This document shows, one piece after another, positions 1 to 5,811 of a DNA stretch of 6,388 nucleotides. The stretch is from Methanobacteriaceae archaeon (GTDB lineage: Archaea; Methanobacteriota; Methanobacteria; Methanobacteriales; Methanobacteriaceae). The first letter of the stretch is position 1, and the number at the start of each line of letters is the position of its first letter. The notes beneath the pieces were generated by a model, which made no database searches, was not told where the DNA came from, and saw only the letters and a program-made list of their open reading frames with translations. The stretch lies in the NCBI GenBank assembly GCA_030681145.1, contig JAUXXK010000240.1:1-6388 (forward strand), written 5' to 3'. Made by a program: the position numbers and the translations under genes.

Positions 1-180
1 AAAAGAATAATCTTATAATAAATATATTTTCTATTGCATTTTAATTTTAGTTATTCAATATAAATAAAATTCTAATTTCTAACAAAAGATTTTATTTAAG
101 GATAAATAAGAATTATATATAATTTTAAAGAATAAATGGCAGTTTCTATGCATTAAAAAGTAGTTAATAAGTCAATAATA

Positions 181-188
181 TTTATATA
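181..188 (+). promoter_or_regulatory. Probable TATA box of the psmB promoter
   Basis: The octamer TTTATATA matches the archaeal TATA-box consensus bound by TBP. It begins 77 bases before the psmB ATG. With the usual archaeal spacing of about 25-30 bases, transcription would start near 207-213, giving a leader of about 45-50 bases. The same octamer occurs 79 bases before the comC start, which supports the call. The transcription start is inferred and was not seen directly. Confidence 0.6.
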
Positions 189-244
189 ACATGAAGTGTA
201 ATGTAGGGATAGAACTGATTTTTAACTATTATTATTTTTTTCTC

Positions 245-250
245 GAGGTG
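245..250 (+). promoter_or_regulatory. Ribosome binding site of psmB
   Basis: GAGGTG ends seven bases before the ATG at 258 and pairs with the archaeal 16S rRNA 3' end (consensus site AGGAGGTGAT). It fixes the psmB start at 258. Confidence 0.8.
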
Positions 251-257
251 TTATTCT

Positions 258-890
258 ATGAATGATAAAAACACGTTAAAAGGCACTACAACTGTCGGTA
301 TAACTTGTAAGGATGGAGTTGTTTTTGCTACCGAAAGAAGGGCCAGTATGGGTAATCTTGTTGCCCATAAGGTAGCAGAAAAGATCTTCAAAATTGATGA
401 TCATATTGCAACAACCATTGCTGGTTCAGTGGCAGATGCACAAAGCCTAATGAAATACATAAGTGCCGAAGTGGTACTTTATAAAATGAGAAACGGTGAG
501 CGAATAAGTATTGAATCAGCTGCCGCTTTATCTGCAAATATTTTACACTCATCCCGATTTTACCCATTCTTCGTTCAAACATTAATCGGAGGTGTGGATG
601 ATGATGGGGCTAAAATATATTCTTTAGACCCCGCTGGAGGTATGATTAAAGATAAATTCGTATCCACAGGATCAGGTTCACCTTTTGCCTACGGTGTTCT
701 TGAAGACAGATATACAGATGATATATATGTCGAAGAAGGCGTTGATATCGCTATTCGAGCTATTAAGTCTGCTATGGAAAGAGATACTTATTCTGGAAAT
801 GGGATATTAATCGCCATAGTAACTGAAGAAGAAGGCTATCGAATGTTCGACGAAGATGAGGTTCAAAAAAGATTAAAAGAAATTATCTAA
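258..890 (+). CDS. psmB: 20S proteasome beta subunit (catalytic)
   Basis: This is the proteolytic subunit of the archaeal 20S proteasome, a cytoplasmic barrel of two outer alpha rings and two inner beta rings that degrades unfolded proteins fed to it by ATPases such as PAN. The 210-residue protein has a nine-residue propeptide ending in Gly9. Self-cleavage there exposes Thr10, the N-terminal nucleophile, in a TTTVGI motif typical of the family. In mature numbering the catalytic partners are Glu17 (residue 26, in ATERRASMG) and Lys33 (residue 42). The GSGS loop (138-141) and the Asp176/Ser179 pair in RDTYSGNG complete the active-site set. Nothing is missing and the length is normal. Only a beta subunit is here; the alpha gene is elsewhere. 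The start at 258 is supported by GAGGTG seven bases upstream and by the correct propeptide length. The gene appears to be transcribed on its own, with a TATA box upstream and a pyrimidine-rich terminator just after the stop. Confidence 0.97.
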   Translation: MNDKNTLKGTTTVGITCKDGVVFATERRASMGNLVAHKVAEKIFKIDDHIATTIAGSVADAQSLMKYISAEVVLYKMRNGERISIESAAALSANILHSSRFYPFFVQTLIGGVDDDGAKIYSLDPAGGMIKDKFVSTGSGSPFAYGVLEDRYTDDIYVEEGVDIAIRAIKSAMERDTYSGNGILIAIVTEEEGYRMFDEDEVQKRLKEII

Positions 891-920
891 TTTTTATTCT
901 TTCTTTTTTCTACCATTTTT
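891..920 (+). terminator. Pyrimidine-rich (U-tract) terminator after psmB
   Basis: Directly after the psmB TAA, 19 of 20 bases from 891 to 910 are pyrimidines, including runs T5 (891-895) and T6 (904-909). Another T5 lies at 916-920. There is no stem-loop in front. Hairpin-less U-tracts of this kind are the usual archaeal transcription termination signal and are the kind of RNA cut by aCPSF1/FttA, whose gene is the next one. The last T5 overlaps the candidate promoter of that gene. Confidence 0.65.
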
Positions 921-930
921 ATTTAAATTT
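918..930 (+). promoter_or_regulatory. Candidate TATA region of the aCPSF1/FttA promoter
   Basis: The AT-only segment TTTATTTAAATTT is the best TATA-like element in the 96-base gap before the aCPSF1/FttA gene. It is weaker than the TTTATATA boxes upstream of psmB and comC. Normal spacing would put the transcription start near 945-955, leaving a short leader of 30-40 bases. Readthrough from psmB is an alternative, but the U-tract just upstream argues against it. Confidence 0.4.
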
Positions 931-942
931 AGACTCATTTAA

Positions 943-958
943 GTAAACATAAGTTTAC
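943..958. repeat. Perfect inverted repeat upstream of aCPSF1/FttA
   Basis: GTAAAC (943-948) and GTTTAC (953-958) are exact reverse complements around a four-base ATAA spacer. The element ends 28 bases before the start codon and falls where transcription is expected to begin. It could be a binding site for a dimeric regulator, or a small hairpin at the 5' end of the mRNA. The arms are short and the DNA is AT-rich, so chance is not excluded. Confidence 0.45.
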
Positions 959-975
959 AATATTTTCTATTTTTC

Positions 976-983
976 GAAGTGAT
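976..983 (+). promoter_or_regulatory. Ribosome binding site of aCPSF1/FttA
   Basis: GAAGTGAT matches the ideal GAGGTGAT except for one base. Its GTG ends five bases before the ATG at 987, the same spacing as in purM and comC. Confidence 0.65.
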
Positions 984-986
984 TTT

Positions 987-2894
987 ATGGTTTCAGAGAT
1001 TCTTGAAGAAATCAAAAAGACAATAGTACACAGACTACCCCCAAGAGTACAAGTAGCCAAAGTAGAATTCGAAGGTCCAGAAGTGGTTATCTACACTAAA
1101 AATCCAGAGATAATTACCGAAAACGGAGATTTGATTCGAGATTTGGCTAAAGACATAAGAAAACGAATAATTATACGTTCAGATCGTTCAGTTTTAACGG
1201 ATCCTGAAAAGGCAATTAATAAAATCCATGAAATTGTTCCTGAAGAAGCTAATATTACTAATATATCATTTGATGAAGTTACATGTGAAGTAATAATAGA
1301 AGCCCGTAAACCAGGATTGGTAATCGGCAAATATGGTGTAACTTCACGTGAAATTGTTAAAAAGATTGGTTGGGCCCCAAAAATATTAAGAACTCCCCCA
1401 ATATCATCTGACACAATACAAAGAATAAGAAGAACTCTTAGAAAGAATAGTAAAGAACGTAAAAAAATTTTACAGCAGTTGGGAAATCGTATACACCAAG
1501 GTGTTAAATATGAAAACGATTGGACCAGATTAACATCCATAGGAGGTTTTAGAGAAGTAGGAAGATCCTGTTCTCTTTTACAAACACCTAACAGCAGAGT
1601 TCTTCTAGATTGTGGAGTTAATGTGGCAGGTGTAGATGAAAAAAGTTCTTACCCATTTTTAAATGTACCAGAATTTGTTTTGGATGATTTAGATGCTGTG
1701 GTTATAACTCACGCTCACTTAGATCACTCTGGGTTTTTGCCTTATCTTTATCACTATGGTTATGAAGGACCCATATACTGTACAACTCCCACTAGAGATT
1801 TAATGACGCTTCTCCAACTTGACCATATTGATATTGCACATAGAGAAAATGACCCGCTCCCATTCAATGTAAAACACGTTAAAAAAAGCATTAAACATAC
1901 AATTACCCTTGATTATGGGGAAGTTACAGATATAGCCCCCGATATCCGATTAACATTACATAATGCAGGGCATATAATAGGTTCTGCGATGGCCCACATG
2001 CATATTGGAGATGGACAGCACAACTTGGTTTATACTGGAGACTTTAAATATGAACGTAGCCGCCTATTAGAACCTGCTGTAGCTAAATTCCCCCGAATTG
2101 AAACTTTAGTAATGGAAAGTACCTATGGTGGACATGAAGATGTCCAACCATCAAGGAATTCCGCGGAAAAAGATATTGTTAAGACTATATATCACACCCT
2201 AAAAAGGGGAGGTAAAATATTAATTCCCGTATTTGCAGTAGGTAGGGCTCAAGAATTGATGATAGTGCTGGAAGAATATATTCGAAATGGCTTAATTGAC
2301 GATGTTCCTGTTTACATAGATGGGATGATATGGGAAGCTACTGCCATACACACTGCTCGACCAGAATATTTAAGTAAAGATTTAAGAGACCAAATTTTCC
2401 ATATGGGACGTAATCCATTTATTTCTGATGTGTTCCACAAGGTAAATGGTGTTAATGAACGAAAAGAAATTGTTGAGGGTGAACCATCAATTATTCTCTC
2501 TACTTCCGGCATGTTAACCGGTGGAAATTCAGTAGAATACTTCAAATGGCTTTGCGGTGATGAAAGAAATTCACTTGTATTTGTGGGATACCAATCTGAA
2601 GGATCTTTGGGTAGGAGAATACAAAAAGGTTGGAAAGAAATTCCGCTTAAAGAAGATGGTAAAACTAATGTTTATAATGTAAAAATGAATATTAAAACCA
2701 TAAATGGATTCAGTGGACATTCTGACAGACGACAATTAATGGATTACGTGCGCAGATTAAGCCCTAAACCGGAAAAAATATTAATTTGTCACGGAGACAA
2801 TTATAAAACTCTTGATTTAGCTTCTAGCATATACAGAAACTATAAAATAGAAACAAAAACTCCTATGAACTTGGAAACCGTCCGAATCCAGTAA
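987..2894 (+). CDS. fttA: aCPSF1/FttA, KH-domain beta-CASP ribonuclease and transcription termination factor
   Basis: This is the archaeal homologue of the pre-mRNA cleavage factor CPSF73. The family cuts RNA at U-rich tracts and, working with Spt4/Spt5 on RNA polymerase, ends transcription genome-wide. Residues 1 to about 145 form the two KH RNA-binding domains; the second has an intact GxxG loop (GKYG, 114-117), while I see none in the first. A metallo-beta-lactamase fold follows from about 180, with zinc ligands in HAHLDH (242-247), His329 in NAGHIIGS and Asp352 in GDFKYE. The beta-CASP domain is inserted after Glu377 in MESTYG. The family's closing histidines are His578 (GFSGHSD) and His602 (CHGDN). 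All catalytic motifs are present, so it should be an active nuclease. At 635 residues it is the usual size for the KH-containing group, which separates it from the shorter, KH-less aCPSF2. It sits between psmB and purM with its own probable promoter. A U-tract terminator and an inverted repeat lie just upstream, which leaves room for self-control. Confidence 0.96.
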   Translation: MVSEILEEIKKTIVHRLPPRVQVAKVEFEGPEVVIYTKNPEIITENGDLIRDLAKDIRKRIIIRSDRSVLTDPEKAINKIHEIVPEEANITNISFDEVTCEVIIEARKPGLVIGKYGVTSREIVKKIGWAPKILRTPPISSDTIQRIRRTLRKNSKERKKILQQLGNRIHQGVKYENDWTRLTSIGGFREVGRSCSLLQTPNSRVLLDCGVNVAGVDEKSSYPFLNVPEFVLDDLDAVVITHAHLDHSGFLPYLYHYGYEGPIYCTTPTRDLMTLLQLDHIDIAHRENDPLPFNVKHVKKSIKHTITLDYGEVTDIAPDIRLTLHNAGHIIGSAMAHMHIGDGQHNLVYTGDFKYERSRLLEPAVAKFPRIETLVMESTYGGHEDVQPSRNSAEKDIVKTIYHTLKRGGKILIPVFAVGRAQELMIVLEEYIRNGLIDDVPVYIDGMIWEATAIHTARPEYLSKDLRDQIFHMGRNPFISDVFHKVNGVNERKEIVEGEPSIILSTSGMLTGGNSVEYFKWLCGDERNSLVFVGYQSEGSLGRRIQKGWKEIPLKEDGKTNVYNVKMNIKTINGFSGHSDRRQLMDYVRRLSPKPEKILICHGDNYKTLDLASSIYRNYKIETKTPMNLETVRIQ

Positions 2895-2904
2895 ATAACT
2901 GACT

Positions 2905-2926
2905 ATCAAATTCGATTTGATTTTTT
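2905..2926 (+). terminator. Candidate hairpin terminator after aCPSF1/FttA
   Basis: ATCAAAT (2905-2911) and ATTTGAT (2915-2921) are perfect reverse complements around a three-base TCG loop, followed by a run of six T (2921-2926). The arrangement resembles a bacterial intrinsic terminator. The stem has only two G-C pairs and would be weak. In archaea the T-run itself may matter more than the hairpin. Termination is probably partial, since no strong promoter is visible for purM 44 bases further on. Confidence 0.45.
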
Positions 2927-2960
2927 AAAAAATAAATTTAATTATAAAATTATCTAAAAT

Positions 2961-2966
2961 GGTGAT
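2961..2966 (+). promoter_or_regulatory. Ribosome binding site of purM
   Basis: GGTGAT is an exact match to the 3' half of the archaeal consensus. Its GGTG ends five bases before the ATG at 2970, which sets the purM start. Confidence 0.75.
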
Positions 2967-2969
2967 TGC

Positions 2970-3998
2970 ATGGTAACCTACTCTGATTCAGGTGTAGACA
3001 TAGATTTGGAAGAAATAACTGTCTCTCATTTAACTGCAAAGCTAAAAGAAACACTAAAATGGCAAGATATTATAACTGAAAGTGGTCATTTTGCCTCATT
3101 AGTTCGTTTAGGTGATAAAGCTATAGCCATGAGTACAGATGGCGTAGGTAGTAAAATTTTAGTGGCAAAGATGATGGAAAAGTATGACACTGTGGGAATA
3201 GACTGTATAGCCATGGTAGTAAATGATATTCTATGTGTAGGAGCTGAACCTTTAGCATTGGTTGATTATTTGGCTGTTGAAAAACCAGACCCACAAATAG
3301 CAAATCAAATTGGTGAAGGTCTAGTTAAAGGGGCCAATCTATCAAAAATTGCTATTATCGGAGGGGAAACCGCATCATTGCCAGAGATAATTACTGATTT
3401 TGACCTTGCTGGAACAGGATTGGGCATAGTTGATGTGGATAAGATAATTACTGGTGAAAAAATAGAAGAAGGCGATGTACTTATTGGAATAAAGAGTAGT
3501 GGAATACACAGCAATGGATTAAGTTTAGCTAGAAAAGTATTTTTTGATGAATCTAATCTTACAGTTAATGATCCTTTACCTGGTTTTCCAGATTTAAATG
3601 TGGGTGAAGAACTTTTAACACCAACTGAAATTTATGTTCAACCAGTGGTTGAACTTTTAAAAAGTTCCATAACAATTAATGGTTTGGCACATATAACTGG
3701 AGGCGGTTTTAACAACTTAAAACGCCTTAAAAATGGTGTGGGTTATAATATTAATAGTTTGCCAGAACCTCAACCAATTTTTAAATCTATTTATTCACTG
3801 GAAATTCCTATTGAAGAAATGTATAGGGTCTTTAATATGGGAATAGGTTTTGTGGTAATTTTAAATGAGAAAAATGTAGAAGATGCCATTAAAATTCTTC
3901 AAAAATACATGGAAATTTATGTCATTGGTAAAGTCACTAGTGACAAAAGTGAAAAAGTTAAAATTACAACTTTTACTGGGAAAGAAATTGAAATGTAA
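2970..3998 (+). CDS. purM: Phosphoribosylformylglycinamidine cyclo-ligase (AIR synthetase)
   Basis: PurM catalyses the fifth step of purine synthesis, the ATP-dependent closure of formylglycinamidine ribotide to 5-aminoimidazole ribotide, as a cytoplasmic homodimer. The 342-residue protein is normal in length. It begins with the typical YSDSGVDID segment (4-12), then STDGVGSK (55-62, ATP/metal binding), VVNDILCVGAEPL (83-95) and GGETASLPE (131-139). The C-terminal half carries GIHSNGLSLAR (178-188), LLTPTEIYV (215-223), HITGGGFNNL (241-250) and FNMGIGF (288-294), all family signatures. The STDGVGSK and GIHSNG motifs and the N-terminus fit PurM rather than relatives such as SelD, ThiL or HypE. 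The gene follows aCPSF1/FttA by 75 bases with a weak hairpin/T-run between. A TATA-like stretch near 2937-2948 is too close to the start to leave room for the ribosome binding site, so purM may depend on readthrough or on a weak promoter. No other purine genes are nearby, as is common for scattered archaeal pur genes. Confidence 0.95.
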   Translation: MVTYSDSGVDIDLEEITVSHLTAKLKETLKWQDIITESGHFASLVRLGDKAIAMSTDGVGSKILVAKMMEKYDTVGIDCIAMVVNDILCVGAEPLALVDYLAVEKPDPQIANQIGEGLVKGANLSKIAIIGGETASLPEIITDFDLAGTGLGIVDVDKIITGEKIEEGDVLIGIKSSGIHSNGLSLARKVFFDESNLTVNDPLPGFPDLNVGEELLTPTEIYVQPVVELLKSSITINGLAHITGGGFNNLKRLKNGVGYNINSLPEPQPIFKSIYSLEIPIEEMYRVFNMGIGFVVILNEKNVEDAIKILQKYMEIYVIGKVTSDKSEKVKITTFTGKEIEM

Positions 3999-4058
3999 TT
4001 TATATTATAAATTATTAAAATATATTTCCTAAGTAATAATAGATTTATGAATACCCAA

Positions 4059-4074
4059 TTTCCAAAAAAAAATT
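4059..4074 (+). repeat. A-tract direct repeat, copy 1
   Basis: TTTCC followed by nine A and TT. A nearly identical copy, with one more C, begins 40 bases downstream at 4099. The pair flanks a perfect 7-base inverted repeat. Confidence 0.5.
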
Positions 4075-4078
4075 ATAT

Positions 4079-4101
4079 AAACTATATTTTTAAAATAGTT
4101 T
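4079..4101. repeat. Inverted repeat upstream of comC
   Basis: AAACTAT (4079-4085) and ATAGTTT (4095-4101) are exact reverse complements separated by nine bases that include T5. The 23-base element lies just upstream of the comC TATA box, where archaeal regulators and BRE/TFB contacts occur. It could be an operator, or a weak hairpin in the purM 3' end. No long T-run follows it, so it is not a convincing terminator. Confidence 0.45.
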
Positions 4102-4115
4102 CCCAAAAAAAAATT
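4099..4115 (+). repeat. A-tract direct repeat, copy 2
   Basis: TTTCCC followed by nine A and TT. It overlaps the right arm of the inverted repeat and ends ten bases before the TTTATATA box. A shorter related element (ACC, A6, TTT) lies at 4132-4143. Confidence 0.5.
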
Positions 4116-4124
4116 CTAATTAGA

Positions 4125-4132
4125 TTTATATA
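4125..4132 (+). promoter_or_regulatory. Probable TATA box of the comCDE promoter
   Basis: TTTATATA here is identical to the box upstream of psmB and lies at almost the same distance from the start codon (79 versus 77 bases). Transcription is expected to start near 4150-4157. A second candidate, TTATATAA at 4073-4080, lies about 50 bases further upstream and could serve a longer transcript. Confidence 0.55.
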
Positions 4133-4194
4133 CCAAAAAATTTGAAAACAAAAAAAAATCTAAATAATTTAATAAAATAATTTAATCTCAATAT

Positions 4195-4198
4195 GGTG
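4195..4198 (+). promoter_or_regulatory. Ribosome binding site that decides the comC start
   Basis: GGTG ends five bases before the ATG at 4204, exactly as in aCPSF1/FttA and purM. From the in-frame TTG at 4201 it would be only two bases away, which is too close, so the ATG is the real start. Confidence 0.6.
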
Positions 4199-4203
4199 TA
4201 TTG

Positions 4204-5232
4204 ATGAAAATAACTCCCGAACCACAAAAATCAATACTTACAAAGATACTCACTAAATTGAATGTTCCAACTGAACATGCTGAGATAGTAGCAGATGTGA
4301 CCCTTGATGCTGACCTCAAAGGTTTTAGCTCACATGGAATAGGGCGATTTCCTCAGTATATCAAAGGATTGGAATCTGGTACAATTAAAACTAAGGGCGA
4401 TATTGAAATAGAAAATGAAACCGTTTCAACTGCCCTTATTAATGGAAACCATCTTTTCGGGCATTATGTTTCTTACAAATCAATGCAGTTAGCTATGGAA
4501 AAAGCTCGTGAAACTGGGATAGGCATGGTGGGTATTCATGATTCTAATCATTTTGGTGTGGCGGGGTATTACTCAGATATGGCCATAATGGAAGATTTAA
4601 TTGGATTGGTAATAGCAAATACAGAACCTGCTGTAGCCCCTATTGGTGGAAAAATTCCAATTTTAGGAACAAATCCTATTGCTATAGGCATTCCTTCCAA
4701 TAAAAATTATGTTTCTGTAGATATGGCTACTTCTGCATCTGCTAGGGGGAAATTGATGGAAGCTGTGCGTCGTGGAGAAAAAATACCTAAAAATGTGGCC
4801 CTTGACTGTGAAGGAAATCCCACTATAGACCCCCAAGAAGCATTAAACGGATCTATTTTACCTTTTGGTGCCCATAAAGGTTATGCGCTGGCATTTATGA
4901 TTGAAATCTTGGCGGGGCCTCTGGTAAAAGCAGCTTTTGGTACAGGCGTAACTGGAACCGCGACTCCTGAAGAAATGTGTACTAAAGGAGATCTTATGAT
5001 AGCCATAGATCCATCAAAACTAATTGATTTAAATATTTTTAAGGATCAAGTTGATGAGTTCATTAATCAGGTCAAATCAACAGACAATATATTTATTCCA
5101 GGAGATATGGAAGTTAGGAATGTATCCAAACACCAACAAAATGGGATTGATATTGACGATAAACTTTATCAGCAATTTATAGATATTTCACATAAATTAA
5201 AGATTGATTTAGAAAATTTATTTACAAAATAA
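4204..5232 (+). CDS. comC: L-sulfolactate dehydrogenase, LDH2/MDH2 family
   Basis: ComC oxidises sulfolactate to sulfopyruvate with NAD(P)+ in coenzyme M biosynthesis. Members of this family also act on malate and other 2-hydroxyacids and are often labelled malate dehydrogenase. The 342-residue protein is of normal length. It belongs to the LDH2/MDH2 oxidoreductases, which have their own NAD(P)-binding fold and no Rossmann GxGxxG motif. Visible signatures are SHGIGRFPQY (43-52, with Arg48), DSNHFG (113-118, with the likely catalytic His116), GTNPIAIG (155-162), DMATSASARGKL (173-184) and FGAHKGYALA (221-230). Sequence alone cannot tell sulfolactate from malate use. The assignment rests on comD and comE following directly, since they use its product. 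I start it at ATG 4204, not at TTG 4201, because of ribosome binding site spacing. The gene has its own probable promoter and no visible terminator before comD. Confidence 0.9.
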   Translation: MKITPEPQKSILTKILTKLNVPTEHAEIVADVTLDADLKGFSSHGIGRFPQYIKGLESGTIKTKGDIEIENETVSTALINGNHLFGHYVSYKSMQLAMEKARETGIGMVGIHDSNHFGVAGYYSDMAIMEDLIGLVIANTEPAVAPIGGKIPILGTNPIAIGIPSNKNYVSVDMATSASARGKLMEAVRRGEKIPKNVALDCEGNPTIDPQEALNGSILPFGAHKGYALAFMIEILAGPLVKAAFGTGVTGTATPEEMCTKGDLMIAIDPSKLIDLNIFKDQVDEFINQVKSTDNIFIPGDMEVRNVSKHQQNGIDIDDKLYQQFIDISHKLKIDLENLFTK

Positions 5233-5273
5233 TTTACAATACTCCACTAAAGAAAATAAATTCATTATTAACC

Positions 5274-5279
5274 GGGGAT
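5274..5279 (+). promoter_or_regulatory. Ribosome binding site of comD
   Basis: GGGGAT lies six bases (counted from the last G) before the ATG at 5284. It is G-rich and can pair with the 16S rRNA tail through a G-U wobble. It differs from the GGTG sites of the upstream genes. Confidence 0.6.
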
Positions 5280-5283
5280 AAAT

Positions 5284-5772
5284 ATGGAGAGTACTCAGTC
5301 AGTTTATAATGGACTTAAAGATGCAGGTATAAATTTTATAGTGAGTATCCCTTGTGTGAATTTAGGAAAATTACTGGAAATAATAGATCTCGATAACGAA
5401 ATAATACACGTTCCGGTAACCAGAGAAGAAGAAGGATTTGGAATTGCTGCAGGAGCATACATGGGTGGTATGAAACCAGCTATTCTAATGCAAAATTCCG
5501 GGCTTGGAAATTCTGTTAATGTATTAGCATCACTTTATAACCTATATAAAATACCTATTCTCATGATTATGAGTCATAGAGGTACAAAAGGAGAATTTAT
5601 GGATGCCCAAGTACCTATGGGTAATGCTACTCCCTTAATTTTAGATGCACTGAATATAACTTATTTTAATCCTAGCAAAGAAGACGCCCAATATATTATT
5701 AAAAAATCATGGGATATAGCAAAATCTAAAGGAGTGCCGGTGGGAATATTGTTGGAAATAACATTCTGGTAA
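5284..5772 (+). CDS. comD: Sulfopyruvate decarboxylase, alpha subunit
   Basis: ComD and ComE together form the thiamine-diphosphate enzyme that decarboxylates sulfopyruvate to sulfoacetaldehyde in coenzyme M biosynthesis. This 162-residue protein is the pyrimidine-binding (PYR) half only. The key feature is the glutamate cluster in TREEEGFGIAAG (46-57), which supplies the residue that activates the thiamine aminopyrimidine. QNSGLGNSVN (70-79) and SHRG (97-100) are shared with the related phosphonopyruvate decarboxylases, as is the N-terminal SIPCVNLGKL segment with Cys24. There is no GDG diphosphate-binding motif here, as expected, because that is in ComE. The gene lies 51 bases after comC with no T-run between, which fits one transcript. 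By itself a PYR domain could belong to phosphonopyruvate decarboxylase, but the archaeal setting and the comC neighbour favour sulfopyruvate. Confidence 0.93.
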   Translation: MESTQSVYNGLKDAGINFIVSIPCVNLGKLLEIIDLDNEIIHVPVTREEEGFGIAAGAYMGGMKPAILMQNSGLGNSVNVLASLYNLYKIPILMIMSHRGTKGEFMDAQVPMGNATPLILDALNITYFNPSKEDAQYIIKKSWDIAKSKGVPVGILLEITFW

Positions 5773-5806
5773 TCATTTTAAAAAATTTAAAAATAATTTA
5801 AAATAT

Positions 5807-5811
5807 GGGGG
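5807..5811 (+). promoter_or_regulatory. Ribosome binding site of comE
   Basis: GGGGG lies nine bases before the ATG at 5821. An ATG overlapping it at 5805 is out of frame with comE and is not used. Confidence 0.55.

Larger units (their letters stand above)
1..257. other. Non-coding AT-rich region upstream of psmB
   Basis: This stretch holds no gene I can support. It is very AT-rich and stops are frequent in all frames. The only parts with a recognisable role are a TTTATATA box at 181-188, a T-rich leader segment around 221-241 and the psmB ribosome binding site at 245-250. A second TATA-like stretch (TTATATATAATT, about 113-124) could be an alternative upstream promoter but is not distinguishable from the general AT richness. 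No tRNA-like cloverleaf or GC-rich RNA island, which would stand out strongly in such AT-rich DNA, is visible. The end of whatever gene lies upstream is outside the window. Confidence 0.7.
3999..4203. other. Non-coding A-tract-rich region between purM and comC
   Basis: These 205 bases hold no gene. They contain a T5 run at 4087-4091, the only T-run of any length and a possible weak purM terminator. They also contain two near-identical TTTCC/A9/TT elements, an inverted repeat between them, a further ACC-A6-TTT element, four A-tracts of six to nine bases (4064-4072, 4105-4113, 4135-4140, 4150-4158) and a TTTATATA box. The composition and position suggest a promoter region for comCDE with extra regulatory structure. 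Confidence 0.65.

Noticed and set aside
1..257. A structured RNA, tRNA or CRISPR leader in the opening non-coding region.
   Set aside because: There is no GC-rich island, no cloverleaf pattern and no spaced repeat; the region is uniformly AT-rich.
191..265. A 24-codon reading frame (starts MKCNVG) whose stop overlaps the psmB start.
   Set aside because: Its ATG lies only two bases after the TATA box, upstream of the expected transcription start, and has no ribosome binding site. It could be translated only from the less certain upstream promoter.
1091..1540. A 149-codon open frame on the minus strand inside aCPSF1/FttA.
   Set aside because: It lies wholly inside a well-conserved gene (the KH domains and the linker after them), resembles no family I know, and is explained by the reverse complement of that coding sequence. 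The other minus-strand frames (388-582, 2312-2545, 3121-3303, 3305-3514) are rejected for the same reason.
2970..3998. PurM as a selenophosphate synthetase, thiamine-monophosphate kinase or HypE relative.
   Set aside because: These share the fold, but the N-terminal YSDSGVDID, STDGVGSK, GIHSNG and FNMGIG signatures are those of AIR synthetase.
4079..4101. The inverted repeat upstream of comC as an intrinsic terminator of purM.
   Set aside because: The repeat is followed by CCC and a run of A, not T, on the + strand, so the terminator pattern is absent. On the minus strand it would be preceded by Ts, not followed by them. I kept it only as a possible operator or repeat.
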